The notes: a model not told the origin generated them from the sequence alone. Shown: positions 1 to 10,172, counted from the first letter of the stretch. The stretch is 64,000 nucleotides of DNA from Xanthocytophaga flava (GCA_030068525.1 JASJOS010000005.1:372001-436000); one strand, 5' to 3'. Numbers and translations: made by a program.

Positions 1-78
1 CATCTCGCTACAAAATCTGCTCGTTGAGCTTCTTTAATAATAAATTAGACAACCTCTTATACTAAAGTTCTGCATTGT

Positions 79-546
79 TTAGGGTTGTATCCGTGTTGAT
101 TGCCAGGAAATCAATTGCCATTTTCCATTTCGACGCACATAGACATCCGTATAACGCAGATGCATATCCAGTGTCTGACCTGCTGTCCATACCCGTACAG
201 TAGCTACTCCATTTATAACTGCGGCATCTCCGATAACCCGTATTCCTACTTCTTCAGATTGGATTGACTGGTATAAGGTCTTCCCTTTGTCTAAAGTTTC
301 TAAAAATTGAGATTTTTTTTCTAACACGCCATTTGCATGAATATACACCAAATCTTCACCTAAAATTTCACTCAGTCCTTTGGTGTCTTTATGCACCATC
401 ATTTCAAATCGCCTCATTTCCAGCGATCTAACTTCTTTTTCTATTTCATCCTTTGTATCAAAAGTTGAGTTTTGTGCAAAAACTAAAAAAATATTACATA
501 GGAAGAAAAGCAGGGTCAAGTGAATATTTCGCATCGTTTTTGACAT
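79..546 (-). CDS. Secreted NTF2-like (DUF4440/SnoaL-type) protein
   Basis: 155 aa. An N-terminal signal peptide (residues about 1-24, ending ...LVFAQ) is followed by a small alpha+beta domain with the DUF4440/NTF2-like pattern: a long helix containing LEMRRFEMMVHKDTKGLSEI, then DLVYIHANG, a VRVIGDAAVINGVATVRV strand pair, and the closing WQLISWQSTRI. The family has a cone-shaped fold used as a ligand-binding or enzyme scaffold, so the substrate cannot be predicted. It stands alone, divergent from the S41 peptidase gene, and is probably periplasmic. The fold call is fairly safe; the function is unknown. Confidence 0.75.
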   Translation of the reverse strand: MSKTMRNIHLTLLFFLCNIFLVFAQNSTFDTKDEIEKEVRSLEMRRFEMMVHKDTKGLSEILGEDLVYIHANGVLEKKSQFLETLDKGKTLYQSIQSEEVGIRVIGDAAVINGVATVRVWTAGQTLDMHLRYTDVYVRRNGKWQLISWQSTRIQP

Positions 547-732
547 TTTTTTAAACTTTTTTTTTCGAGAGATTGGGTGGTAAGTGAAATTTGTAAGGTT
601 ATTTGCCTTATTTTCAATGGCTTATTTAAAGTAACCGCGAATTTGCAAAAAATTCATTATCCGGGTGACTTTTTTTCCGAAAAGCGTATATAGATTTACA
701 AAAGCTCATATTACTCAATTGAACTTGCACTT

Positions 733-2259
733 ATGACACGCCAATCTTTACTTCTTGTTGTAACCTTTTTGGGAATGATGGTCGGATTTGCACAAACTGA
801 AGCAAACCGGGTTGAGAATTACAGTGCGTCTGCTTATCAGAAAAGCTTGGTTCGTTACAAAAAAGATGATTGTATTGAAGATCTTCGTAAACTGGAGGCT
901 GTGATGAAAGAGGCTCACCCTTGTTTGTACTGTTTTACAGACAGCCTGACTTTTCATCAGACTTTTGCCAATAAAATTTCTTTTCTGGATCAGAAAAAAG
1001 ATTCTACTATTTCAGAAAATGAATTCCTGACAATCGTTCGTGAACTGGTTGCCCTGGTTCAGGATGGCCACCTGTATGCAGAGTCCAATGAGTCACTGGT
1101 AAACTATGTATCTGAAAGAGGTAAATTCTTTCCTCTGAGCCTGGCCATTGAAGATAACAAAGCTTATATCCGTCAGAACTATTCTACTATGCTGGACTCT
1201 ACAGCTTTAGGTAGCCAGTTGTTGACAGTAAATGGAGTAGCGATTGAAGAGATTATCGCTAAAATGATGCCTTTATTAAGTGCAGATGCAAACCTGGAGA
1301 AAGCAAGATGGCGTCAACTGGAGAATGTATTTACATTCGATATTTTGTACTGGTCCTTGTATGAACCTACAGATATGTATGAGGTCTCTTACCGGATGCA
1401 GGATGGTTCTGTTCGTAAATCAAAAATTGATGCTGTTACGGGTAGCACTATCAATACTGCCAATGCTGTTGATGAAGTGACACGCAGATTAAATATAGAC
1501 GAAGCTGCTTCTACAGCCTATCTGGATATCAATACTTTCTATAATGCAGATAATAAGCATGATAATGCTACATATGAAAAATTCCTTGCAGATTCTTTCA
1601 AACAACTGAATGCAAAAAATATTCAGAATCTGATAATTGATTTACGTGACAATCCAGGTGGACTGGTACACAATGCATATCGTTTGTTCAGCTATATCAG
1701 CCCTGTGAATGTAGAAAGCAAAGTGATGGTAAAGTCTAGTACATTCCTGAAAGAGCAGAAAAAGCTTTCTTTCATTGAAATATTGATGAAAAAACTGAGC
1801 CGTAATTCATATGCTGCACGTATCGACAGAGCAGCACCTGGAACTTTAGTAGAAATTACCAGTAAGCAACACTTTATCACTAATGTTGAAAAGAAATACA
1901 GTGGTAAAGTCTACATTCTGGCAAATGGTGCTACTTTCTCTGCTGCCAGTATGTTAGTAAAATTGTGTAAAGATCAACATGTTGGGATTATCGTGGGTGA
2001 AGAGAATGCAGCTTGCCAGGCAGTATCTTTTGGTGATCTGATAAAATATGATCTACCAAATACCTTGACTAAAATATATGTGTCTACTTCAATTGTAAAT
2101 CGTGAAGACGATTTGGAAAAAAGCAGCATCCGTCCACAGATTGCTTTAGGTCGTGATGTGTATGATGATGCTCGTGGTGGGGACTCTGTACTAAAACAAT
2201 TGATGGAACTTGTTCATCAAAGTGCATCTCCAAGCCCTATTGCTCGTAGTCAGAAATAA
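733..2259 (+). CDS. Secreted S41 family (C-terminal processing) peptidase
   Basis: 508 aa with a signal peptide (about 1-20, ending VGFAQ). The middle holds a degenerate PDZ-like part (LGSQLLTVNGVAIEEI near residue 155-175) and the C-terminal half a ClpP/crotonase-like S41 core: IIDLRDNPGG near residue 300 and GATFSAAS, whose first Ser (about 403) fits the nucleophile position. S41 enzymes use a Ser-Lys dyad to cut protein C termini; in Bacteroidota many secreted members have no known substrate. Single-gene unit, followed by a strong terminator shared with the convergent ROK gene. Family call is firm; substrate unknown. Confidence 0.85.
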   Translation: MTRQSLLLVVTFLGMMVGFAQTEANRVENYSASAYQKSLVRYKKDDCIEDLRKLEAVMKEAHPCLYCFTDSLTFHQTFANKISFLDQKKDSTISENEFLTIVRELVALVQDGHLYAESNESLVNYVSERGKFFPLSLAIEDNKAYIRQNYSTMLDSTALGSQLLTVNGVAIEEIIAKMMPLLSADANLEKARWRQLENVFTFDILYWSLYEPTDMYEVSYRMQDGSVRKSKIDAVTGSTINTANAVDEVTRRLNIDEAASTAYLDINTFYNADNKHDNATYEKFLADSFKQLNAKNIQNLIIDLRDNPGGLVHNAYRLFSYISPVNVESKVMVKSSTFLKEQKKLSFIEILMKKLSRNSYAARIDRAAPGTLVEITSKQHFITNVEKKYSGKVYILANGATFSAASMLVKLCKDQHVGIIVGEENAACQAVSFGDLIKYDLPNTLTKIYVSTSIVNREDDLEKSSIRPQIALGRDVYDDARGGDSVLKQLMELVHQSASPSPIARSQK

Positions 2260-2294
2260 AAATAACAAACCCTTATAAACCTAACCTGAATAAG

Positions 2295-2319
2295 AAAGGC
2301 ATCTGTTACAGATGCCTTT
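2295..2319. terminator. Bidirectional terminator between S41 peptidase and ROK kinase genes
   Basis: A perfect 11-bp stem (2295-2305 with 2309-2319, core AAAGGCATCTG) closes a 3-nt loop. It has a T-rich tract on the plus side and an A-rich tract on the other, between convergent stop codons. Confidence 0.8.
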
Positions 2320-2339
2320 TCTTTTGTAATCAAAAATTC

Positions 2340-3245
2340 TTATCCTACCAGCATAGCTGCTCCAAACACACCAGCACTATCACCTAGTTCTGCTTTTAGG
2401 AAAATAGTATCCAGCTTGGTGTTAAAAATATGTTTGCTAGCTTCTGCAATACCTTCAGTATATAGCAAGTCAATATTGCTGACACCTCCTCCCATTACAA
2501 TGATATCAGGATCAATAATATTAATAATCACGGATATACCTTTACCAAACATTTCAAGAAGGCGCTTGATGGTTGCTTGGGCATGTGGGTCATTGCCTGC
2601 TTCATAACTTTTTACTATTTCTTTCAGGGTAGCTTTTTTGCCACTGATCGACTCATAGTATCGTTGCAAAGAAGGACCTGCTATCACTGTTTCAACACAT
2701 CCTGTCTGCCCACAATAACATGGCCCACCTGATTCATCCAGAAAAATGTGTCCCCATTCACCGCCATTTCCCTGACGCCCGTTAATTACCTTGCCATGTA
2801 CAACCAGCCCTCCCCCTACACCAGTACCCATAATCACCCCAAATACAACCTCTGCATTAGGCATTACTCGTTTAGCTGCACCCAGGCGGGCTTCTGCCAA
2901 CGCAAAACAATTGGCATCGTTGGCTAATGCAATCGGAAATCCTAGTTTCGCCTCCAGATCCTTTTTGAATGGTTTCCCATTCATGCAAGTAGTATTACTG
3001 TTTTTCAGTGTTTGTGTAATAGGATCTAATGTACCTGGTGTACCAATTCCCAATGTCGTGGGAGTAAGGCCTGATTCAGCAGATAATTTCTTCACAAGCA
3101 ATACGATACGATCCAGAATGTGTTCATAGCCTTGATCAGCCTCTGTGTCAATGCGTAGTCGGCTGATAACTTTTGTATCACTAGCAGACTCCAGAATTAC
3201 ACCTTCGATCTTTGTGCCGCCTAAATCTATTCCCCAAAGTGGCAT
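2340..3245 (-). CDS. ROK family sugar kinase
   Basis: 301 aa, the usual ROK length. Phosphate-binding motif GIDLGGTKIEG at residues 5-15, catalytic Asp110 in ANDAN, MGTGVGGG near 139-146, and the zinc site formed by His166 with CYCGQTGC (Cys176, 178, 183) that marks ROK kinases and repressors. There is no N-terminal HTH, so it is a cytoplasmic kinase that phosphorylates a hexose (glucose, fructose or an N-acetylated sugar) with ATP. The sugar cannot be chosen from sequence alone. Transcribed alone. Confidence 0.9.
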   Translation of the reverse strand: MPLWGIDLGGTKIEGVILESASDTKVISRLRIDTEADQGYEHILDRIVLLVKKLSAESGLTPTTLGIGTPGTLDPITQTLKNSNTTCMNGKPFKKDLEAKLGFPIALANDANCFALAEARLGAAKRVMPNAEVVFGVIMGTGVGGGLVVHGKVINGRQGNGGEWGHIFLDESGGPCYCGQTGCVETVIAGPSLQRYYESISGKKATLKEIVKSYEAGNDPHAQATIKRLLEMFGKGISVIINIIDPDIIVMGGGVSNIDLLYTEGIAEASKHIFNTKLDTIFLKAELGDSAGVFGAAMLVG

Positions 3246-3664
3246 AAATGCATTAATGAATTAAAACGTGAACAAATTGATAAAGTCTTACAGGTTTGGG
3301 GGGCAATTTCGAAAGGAAATCTGAATTTTTCGTGTGTAATCAAAATAAAAATAACAATGCGGTAAAATCATTGGCAAAGGATATAGCTGAGATACGCATC
3401 TTCCTTATGAAATACAATAGTGGTAGATGATGGACTTATAAACAATTTTCTTTGTTTTACCAGTTACCAACCTATACAATAAAAAATAAAAGTATCGTTT
3501 GTATTGTTGGATTTGTCCTAATATTACCTACTCACACTATTGGTTAAAAATTATCAGGTAAGTGCAGAAATGAGATATGTGGATTTAGAGAGGTTAGCAT
3601 ATTGTTACTACATATGATTTAAACGCTCATTTTTTCTTTTTTTAATCTTACTAATTCTAATTCG
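3246..3664. other. Gene-free divergent promoter region (419 bp)
   Basis: AT-rich stretch between the divergent ROK gene and the LolA-like gene. No ORF with coding character and no strong hairpin was seen. It presumably carries both promoters, but no full TTTG/TAnnTTTG pair could be picked out. Confidence 0.5.
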
Positions 3665-4372
3665 ATGAAACACAAACTCGCTCTCTGTTTAACTCTGTTT
3701 TTGATTTCTGTAAAACCTGTTCTGGTATGGAGCCAAACTATTGATGAAGTCTATACTAAGTACATTGCTGCTCTGGGTGGCAGAGACAATCTGGATGCCA
3801 TTCAAACCATGCAGATGGAATGGGTGAATACAAAAGGACAGCGACAGATTGATTATTTGTCACGACCCAATCTGGCACTGTATTTATTGACAGACACGGC
3901 TTCAAATATGATGGTGAAAGTCTGTAACAATGGTGGGATGTCCTGTTTGTCGGATAAAAAAATTGTTGGGACAGATACTTCATTTCGTCTACAATTTACT
4001 CGTTCTTCAGGTAAACCCAGTTTTTTTGCTAACAGACTCATTTCCTATAAAGAAAATGGATATAAGATTTTCTTACAGGGCGAAGATATAATTGAAGGAA
4101 AAAGATGTTTTGTTGTTCAGTTAGAGCTAGATAAAAAATCATATGATCTATATGCTGATACCTATCGTGTAATTATGTCACAAACAAGGTATCTGCCAGG
4201 TCCAGATGGAGCTCAAACTTATTACTCTGATTATAGGCAAGTAAATGGTGTATGGTTTCCATTTACAGTTGAGGATTCCGGAAGCAGCCTTAACAACTCA
4301 AAAAAAACGTATACCTATATGAAAGCAAATGTACCTATGGATAAGAAGATGTTTGTTTGCCCTTCCATGTGA
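3665..4372 (+). CDS. Exported LolA-like outer-membrane lipoprotein-sorting domain protein
   Basis: 235 aa with a signal peptide (about 1-24, ending VLVWSQ). The rest is beta-rich: YTKYIAALGGRDNLDAIQTMQM near residues 32-52, repeated strand pairs, then YYSDYRQVNGVWFPFTVE near 195-212. This matches the half-barrel fold of the LolA/LppX superfamily, common as stand-alone periplasmic proteins in Bacteroidota. It is not convincingly the true lipoprotein carrier LolA. Single gene, followed by a terminator shared with argH. Confidence 0.65.
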   Translation: MKHKLALCLTLFLISVKPVLVWSQTIDEVYTKYIAALGGRDNLDAIQTMQMEWVNTKGQRQIDYLSRPNLALYLLTDTASNMMVKVCNNGGMSCLSDKKIVGTDTSFRLQFTRSSGKPSFFANRLISYKENGYKIFLQGEDIIEGKRCFVVQLELDKKSYDLYADTYRVIMSQTRYLPGPDGAQTYYSDYRQVNGVWFPFTVEDSGSSLNNSKKTYTYMKANVPMDKKMFVCPSM

Positions 4373-4421
4373 GAATCAACAATGGTATTACTGACAAAGA
4401 CAATGCATCAAACATCTAAAC

Positions 4422-4455
4422 AAAAAGGGGCTCTGTTGCAACAAAGTCCCTTTTT
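4422..4455. terminator. Bidirectional terminator between LolA-like gene and argH
   Basis: Stem AAAAAGGGGCT (4422-4432) pairs with AGTCCCTTTTT (4445-4455) with one G-T pair; an inner TGTTG/CAACA stem extends it. T-tract on both strands, between convergent genes. Confidence 0.75.
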
Positions 4456-4478
4456 TATTCATAAAAGCAGATTAAAAC

Positions 4479-5816
4479 TTAGGCATTGAGTAGGTCTATT
4501 ACTGCATTTTCTGCTTTCTCAAAGTTAAAACCATCCATTACCTTCTGCATTTCATTGGCAATCTGAGCATTGCACAGATTACCGATGCTACCTTCATGTG
4601 TATGCTGAATGTTCAGATTGGGGGTATAGGTTCCATCTGCAATTTCTTTCCCAACCTGCTTATACGCATCACGGAAAGCAACCCCTTGTAGAACGAGTTC
4701 ATTAACCCGTTCTACACTAAACAGATAATGATAACGAGAGTCCTGCAAGATATCTTCTTTGACACGCACATGTTCCAGCATAAAGTGAGTAATCTGCAGA
4801 CAATTCAGGATCTCATCCAATGCCGGGAACAAGATCTCCTTGGTCAACTGCATTTCGCGATGATATCCAGATGGAAGATTACTCATCAAAAGTGCCAATT
4901 CCTGAGGTAGAGCCTTCAGGCGATTCGTTTTTCCTCTCAATAACTCAGCCACATCCGGATTTTTTTTGTGTGGCATGATACTGGAGCCTGTGGTCAGGTC
5001 ATCAGGTAATGTAATAAAGCTGAAATTCTGGCTGTTGTATAGACAAACATCCATAGCCAACCGCGAAAGAGTAGAGGCAATGGCTGCAATAGAAGTAGCC
5101 ACACTGTATTCTGTCTTTCCCCGAGTCATCTGAGCATATACAACATTGTAATTGAGTGTTTCAAATCCAAGCAGTTGTGTGGTTAATGTACGATTCAATG
5201 GGAAGGACGAACCATAGCCTGCTCCAGAGCCCAGAGGATTCTTATTGGTAATCTTATAAGTAGATTGTAGCACTAACATATCGTCAACCAAACTTTCTGC
5301 ATAGGCACCAAACCATAGGCCAAAAGAAGATGGCATCGCAATTTGTAAATGGGTATAACCTGGCAGCAGAATATCTTTATACTGATCACTTAGTGTGTTA
5401 AGCAGATCAAAGAGCCGTTTGGTTTCGTTGGCAATAGTGGTTACTTGATCCCGCAGGAAGAGTTTTATATCTGTCAGAACCTGATCGTTACGGGAACGGC
5501 CACTATGTATTTTCTTTCCTGTTTCGCCCAGCGTCTGTGTAAGCAGCCATTCAATTTGGGAATGCACATCTTCGATTCCATCTTCTATAACAAATTGTCC
5601 TTTTTGTATATTCTGATAAATGTGTTTAAGTGCAGCATGAATTTGAGTAAGCTCTTCTTTAGTTAATAGTCCAATAGACTCCAGCATTTGTGTATGTGCC
5701 AAGGAACCAAGTACATCCGCTGCAGCCAGATACAAATCCATTTCCCGATCTTTACCAACCGTAAATTTTTCGATAGTTTCAGCAGTGCTTGTATTTTCTT
5801 TTTGCCAGAGTTTCAT
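4479..5816 (-). CDS. argH: Argininosuccinate lyase
   Basis: 445 aa. It splits argininosuccinate into arginine and fumarate, the last step of arginine synthesis. It belongs to the fumarase/aspartase superfamily: HSRGRNDQV-type motif written here as HSGRSRNDQVLTD near residue 103, and the superfamily signature GSSIMPHKKNPD near residue 280, which carries the catalytic Ser loop. Length is slightly below the common 455-470 aa. No other arg gene is adjacent, so the pathway is split in this genome. A promoter box lies 47 bp upstream. Confidence 0.96.
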   Translation of the reverse strand: MKLWQKENTSTAETIEKFTVGKDREMDLYLAAADVLGSLAHTQMLESIGLLTKEELTQIHAALKHIYQNIQKGQFVIEDGIEDVHSQIEWLLTQTLGETGKKIHSGRSRNDQVLTDIKLFLRDQVTTIANETKRLFDLLNTLSDQYKDILLPGYTHLQIAMPSSFGLWFGAYAESLVDDMLVLQSTYKITNKNPLGSGAGYGSSFPLNRTLTTQLLGFETLNYNVVYAQMTRGKTEYSVATSIAAIASTLSRLAMDVCLYNSQNFSFITLPDDLTTGSSIMPHKKNPDVAELLRGKTNRLKALPQELALLMSNLPSGYHREMQLTKEILFPALDEILNCLQITHFMLEHVRVKEDILQDSRYHYLFSVERVNELVLQGVAFRDAYKQVGKEIADGTYTPNLNIQHTHEGSIGNLCNAQIANEMQKVMDGFNFEKAENAVIDLLNA

Positions 5817-5862
5817 GATGAATATGTGTTATTTCAGATAGATAAATAGCCAAACTGGGGCG

Positions 5863-5870
5863 CAAAGTTA
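5863..5870 (-). promoter_or_regulatory. argH promoter -7 box
   Basis: TAACTTTG on the minus strand, an exact match to the Bacteroidota -7 consensus TAnnTTTG, about 47 bp before the argH start. The -33 TTG is not clear. Confidence 0.5.
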
Positions 5871-6079
5871 CAGTGTTTTAAAAATTATACAGGAATATTT
5901 TTATTCAGTGAAAGGAAAAAATACTTTGGCTAATTTTATATCTCTGTAATTATCAAAAGATTAGATTTGTCTACAGTTTTTTTCAGAACTTTGTAAGCTT
6001 CATAATCAACTCCTCTTCCTGTTTTGTATTGTCTCAATTGATGAATTATTAGTAACTTAGGTTGTTAAACCGCTTTTCT

Positions 6080-9000
6080 ATGAAATTTCTTTTACCTCTT
6101 TTTTTCTTTATCTCTCTAGCCAGTTTCGCGTCCAACGCACCTTCCCCTCGCTTTGTGCGTAATGATGGACAATGGGATATAGATATTTTGTATCGGGCTG
6201 CTATTCCAGGTGGGTTTCTTTTCTTGAAGAAAAATTCACTTGTATACGTATTTTATCATACAGGAGATGTAGGACGCCAACATCTGGGAGATACTAAACA
6301 TTCCACACCAGCATCACGACAGGATGTTGCAGTGGGCGGAAATGAAAAAGATAGAATTCGTGCCCATGGATTTGAAGTTAGTTTTCAGGGAGCCAGTGCC
6401 AGTACACAACTTGAAGGCAAGGAAGAATATACAGAAAAGCGTAATTACTTTTTAGGGAAAGACCACTCTCGCTGGGCATCCAATGTAGCTGCATTTGCAG
6501 AAATTATGTATAAAGATATTTATCCTAGCATAAACCTGCGTTTGTTTGCTCAGAATGGCACATTCAAGTATGAGTTTCATGTGGCAGCACAGGCAAATCC
6601 AGAAGCAATCCAGATGAAATATAAGGGAATGAGTCAGCTAAAGCTGGATAATGGTTTTTTATTGACGGAGACTTCTGTCAACAAAGTCACAGAAACACCC
6701 CCTTATACTTATCAACTTACGAACAAAGGTATCAGACATGAAATAGCTTCCTCCTTCACACTGAACAATAATGTTGTTTCCTTTTCTTTCCCCAAAGGCT
6801 ATAATCGGAGATCCGCGATGGTAATAGATCCTGTGTTGGTTTTTGCTACCTATTCCGGATCATATACCGATAACTGGGGGTATACTGCTACGTATGATAA
6901 GGATGGTAATCTGTACTCAGGTGGAATAGAGTTTGGAACTAGGTTTCCTGCGACTATTGGTGCCTTTTCAACAGCATTTAGCGGAATGACAGATGTGGCT
7001 ATTTTAAAGTACAATCCAAATTTGAAAGGAGATCTGTCTCTTATTTATGCGACTTATCTGGGTGGCTCTGAAACAGAAATGCCTGAAAGTATGATTACTA
7101 CCAGTACCAATGAATTGATAATTCTTGGTGTTACCAGTTCAACAGACTTTCCGGTAACTTCTGATGCCTATGACCAGAGCTTTAATGGCGGTATTTTCGC
7201 TAGCCCTGTACGAGTATCTTATAGTAATGGTAGTGACTTGTTTGTTGCCAAACTAAATGCTTCTGCAAGTACACTAGTTGGTTCAACTTATTTGGGTGGT
7301 TCATCTAATGATGGATTAAATCAGCGGGACCGATTTGATGACATTGGGTTAGATATATTTAATTATGGTGATCAGCTTCGTGGAGAGGTCAATTTGGATG
7401 CTCAGGAAAATATATATATCGCAAGTACCACTCTTTCTAGTGATTTCCCTTTGATAAATGCATCCCAAACACAATCCAGAGGATCAAATGAGGTCGTTGT
7501 CTGCGAATTTAACCCTACATTAAGTAATTTGGTTTGGAGTACATATCTGGGGGGAAATGGATTTGATGCGGCACGAGGTATTCGTATAGCTTCATCTGGT
7601 ACCGTATATATTACTGGGGGTACAAGCAGTTCTAACCTGCCATCTACGCAAGGAGTGATTAAACAATCTCTTTCAGGTAGAGAAGATGGTTTTGTGGCAA
7701 GTTTTCAGAATCAAAAACTAACCCATCTATCGTATATGGGTACAAGTAATTCAGATCAAAGTTATCTCATTGATATTGATCCGAACGAGAATGTATATGT
7801 ATTTGGACTTACCCTTGGAGAATATACAATAACATCAGGTACATTTAACCAACCTTCAAGTGGGCAGTTTATTCATGCATTGGATAAAACTTTTAGTAAA
7901 ACCTTATTTTCAACTGTTATCGGAGGAGGAATCAAGAGGCCAGAAATAACGCCTACTGCGTTTATGAGGAGTGCATGTGGATTCCTTTATTTGGCTGGCT
8001 GGGGAGGTGATGTGAATACTTTTTTCGTAGGTACCGTTGAACATCAGTATCTTAGTGTAAATAATTCAAAAATGCCCACTACCCCTAATTCACTTAATGG
8101 GCCAAAAGAAGACTCTTTTTATCTGGCAATTTTGAATGAGAATGCATCACAGCTTTTGTATGGGACATTTTTTGGATCTCCAGCCAGGGATAATCATGTA
8201 GATGGTGGTACTTCACGATTCAGTCCAGACGGAACAATCTATCATGCAGTTTGTGCTTGTCGGGATCGTAATACTTTTCCTGTAACAATAGGAGCTTATT
8301 CTGACAAGAATCATGGAGAACTGGATAGTAATAATACTATTAATGGTTGTAACAATGCTGCTTTTAAAATAAATCTTGATAATCTGGAGGCTGATTTTAC
8401 TGTATCCGCGGATTCCTGTGGATCACCCAGATTGGTACAAGTGGCGAATCTAAGTGAAGGAGCTAGTCAATACCAATGGCTTGTAAATGGTCAGGTGGTT
8501 TCCTCTGCAACTTCACCACAATTGACATTAAATGGATTAGGCGAATTTACCATTACATTGAAGGCATATAATCCACTTACATGCAAAAAAGTAGATTCAG
8601 TAAGTAAATCTGTTGTTGTCAGTGGAACGCTCTTTACTATAATGAAAGACTCCGTAATATGTGCGGGAGAAAGTATCCAATTAGGGGCAAGTGGAGGCGT
8701 ATCTTATGAATGGAGCCCATCTGTTGGTATGGATGATCCACAATCAGCGAATCCTATAGTCAAACCTACCCAACCCACTACTTATACTGTAGTGATCACA
8801 GATAAGAATGGCTGTACTAAAACATTGAGTACAACAGTAAGCATTAATACATTTGAGCCTGATTTTGATATTATAACTTCTTCAGAATGTGGTGGACAAA
8901 CCCGTGTTCGACTGATAAATAAACTTAATGGAAGCACTGCAGAATGGCAACTCATAGATAGCTTAGGGGTGGTACATCCTATCAGTGATACACTTTCGCT

Positions 9001-9328
9001 GGGCATTAAAGACAAGATAGCTCACTATCAGATCGTTTTGCGTGCTTTGCTTGGACATTGTGAAGAAATTGTAACAAAGGATATAACCATTAACCCAGTC
9101 AACCTTCCTGTTAATATTATTACCAACCACCCATCTAATTCTTATTTTGAGACCTACAGACAAGGATGGAAAGTTGAGATTGTAGATCAATGGGGACGTC
9201 CGGTATATACTGATGAATCTTATCAGAATGACTGGCATGCAACCAATGTGAAAAATGCTATCTATTATTATAAGCTTACTTCTCCAGATGGCGCTTCTTG
9301 TCGTGGATGGTTGCAGGTAATTCGATGA
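6080..9328 (+). CDS. Large T9SS-secreted protein with SBBP-type beta-propeller repeats and type B (CHU_C) C-terminal domain
   Basis: About 1082 aa from the ATG at 6080; an in-frame TTG 18 bp upstream is less likely because the signal peptide starts at MKFLLPLFFF. The N-terminal region (APSPRFVRNDGQWD) and the repeats LGGSETEMPESM, YLGGSSNDGLN, YLGGNGFDAARGI match DUF7948/SBBP beta-propeller proteins. A PKD/Ig-like region follows (about 770-990), then a C-terminal type B sorting domain with VEIVDQWGRPVYTDE and NAIYYYKLTSPDG. Such proteins cross the outer membrane by the type IX system and are secreted or surface-attached. Cargo function unknown. A strong hairpin terminator follows. Confidence 0.85.
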   Translation: MKFLLPLFFFISLASFASNAPSPRFVRNDGQWDIDILYRAAIPGGFLFLKKNSLVYVFYHTGDVGRQHLGDTKHSTPASRQDVAVGGNEKDRIRAHGFEVSFQGASASTQLEGKEEYTEKRNYFLGKDHSRWASNVAAFAEIMYKDIYPSINLRLFAQNGTFKYEFHVAAQANPEAIQMKYKGMSQLKLDNGFLLTETSVNKVTETPPYTYQLTNKGIRHEIASSFTLNNNVVSFSFPKGYNRRSAMVIDPVLVFATYSGSYTDNWGYTATYDKDGNLYSGGIEFGTRFPATIGAFSTAFSGMTDVAILKYNPNLKGDLSLIYATYLGGSETEMPESMITTSTNELIILGVTSSTDFPVTSDAYDQSFNGGIFASPVRVSYSNGSDLFVAKLNASASTLVGSTYLGGSSNDGLNQRDRFDDIGLDIFNYGDQLRGEVNLDAQENIYIASTTLSSDFPLINASQTQSRGSNEVVVCEFNPTLSNLVWSTYLGGNGFDAARGIRIASSGTVYITGGTSSSNLPSTQGVIKQSLSGREDGFVASFQNQKLTHLSYMGTSNSDQSYLIDIDPNENVYVFGLTLGEYTITSGTFNQPSSGQFIHALDKTFSKTLFSTVIGGGIKRPEITPTAFMRSACGFLYLAGWGGDVNTFFVGTVEHQYLSVNNSKMPTTPNSLNGPKEDSFYLAILNENASQLLYGTFFGSPARDNHVDGGTSRFSPDGTIYHAVCACRDRNTFPVTIGAYSDKNHGELDSNNTINGCNNAAFKINLDNLEADFTVSADSCGSPRLVQVANLSEGASQYQWLVNGQVVSSATSPQLTLNGLGEFTITLKAYNPLTCKKVDSVSKSVVVSGTLFTIMKDSVICAGESIQLGASGGVSYEWSPSVGMDDPQSANPIVKPTQPTTYTVVITDKNGCTKTLSTTVSINTFEPDFDIITSSECGGQTRVRLINKLNGSTAEWQLIDSLGVVHPISDTLSLGIKDKIAHYQIVLRALLGHCEEIVTKDITINPVNLPVNIITNHPSNSYFETYRQGWKVEIVDQWGRPVYTDESYQNDWHATNVKNAIYYYKLTSPDGASCRGWLQVIR

Positions 9329-9344
9329 TGGATACTAACTACAA

Positions 9345-9384
9345 AATAAAAAGCCCTTCACTATCTAGTGAAGGGCTTTTTATT
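9345..9384. terminator. Bidirectional terminator after the T9SS cargo gene
   Basis: A perfect 19-bp inverted repeat (9345-9363 with 9366-9384, core AAGCCCTTCACTA) with A and T tracts on its two flanks, between convergent genes. Confidence 0.85.
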
Positions 9385-9405
9385 GTATGGGAGATGTTTT
9401 CTTGA

Positions 9406-9831
9406 CTAACCTTTTTCCCTGAAATCGATTCGGTCAATCATATATTTTCCTCCAAACTGTTTTACTACAATATAAACCAGATAGGACTTAGAGCCAGACA
9501 TGTAGCTACCTGTACTATACTTAGATCCTTCAGGAGAAGCACCCTGGTGAACGTAGGCAAAGTCTTTGGCAGGGTTTTTCTGGAAAAATGTACGTAAAAT
9601 AAGTTCTGCCTGAGTTTGGCTAACTTTATCCATCTCTACATGTTCAGACTCAATAATCAGTTCAATATTAGAGTTAAAATATTTTGCGAGTTCTCTTGCA
9701 TTCCCACTTTTCAGCGCCACCTTTGCACCATTAAAAACATCATCCTGGGCTTGAGGCTTAGCATAAGCTACAATCATAAGACTCACAACCAGCGACCACA
9801 GGAAGATTTTATTTACTTTGCTCATGTTCAT
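9406..9831 (-). CDS. DUF4783 domain protein, exported
   Basis: 141 aa; an alternative ATG lies two codons in. Signal peptide about 1-29 (ending KPQAQ), then the DUF4783 core: AKVALKSGNARELAKYFNSN, QAELILRTFFQKNPAKDF and HQGASPEGSKY, closing with MIDRIDFREK. DUF4783 is a Bacteroidota-specific NTF2-like periplasmic family of about this size with unknown role. The gene is monocistronic and convergent with the T9SS cargo gene. Confidence 0.85.
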   Translation of the reverse strand: MNMSKVNKIFLWSLVVSLMIVAYAKPQAQDDVFNGAKVALKSGNARELAKYFNSNIELIIESEHVEMDKVSQTQAELILRTFFQKNPAKDFAYVHQGASPEGSKYSTGSYMSGSKSYLVYIVVKQFGGKYMIDRIDFREKG

Positions 9832-10172
9832 AATAAGAATAAGGAGTTCTGTATGTATATCGCTAAAACTATGCCAAAGCTTCTATTTTTTATAGCCAAC
9901 GCATCGAGTTCCTTTAGAAAGAATATTTACTCTTACTTTTGTCCAAGGGCTGCGATAGAATGTAAAGGTAGTGGTTTGAACAATCATTTCTATACAGGAA
10001 GGATATAAGATTAATTATATTTGTGCACGTTTGCAAAAAATGAAGCAGAATTGAACTTTACTATTGTCATTGCATTTATTTTACCAGAGTATATGTATTT
10101 GTAATGATCGACAAATGGTACTAGTATAATAAAATACATCTATATAATCACATAGTTAACTTTATATTTTTC
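9832..10172. other. Gene-free divergent region upstream of gpmI (341 bp)
   Basis: AT-rich divergent intergenic region. TATGTATTTG near 10092-10101 resembles a -7 box for gpmI but differs from the consensus at one base. No hairpin or coding signal was noted. Confidence 0.4.
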
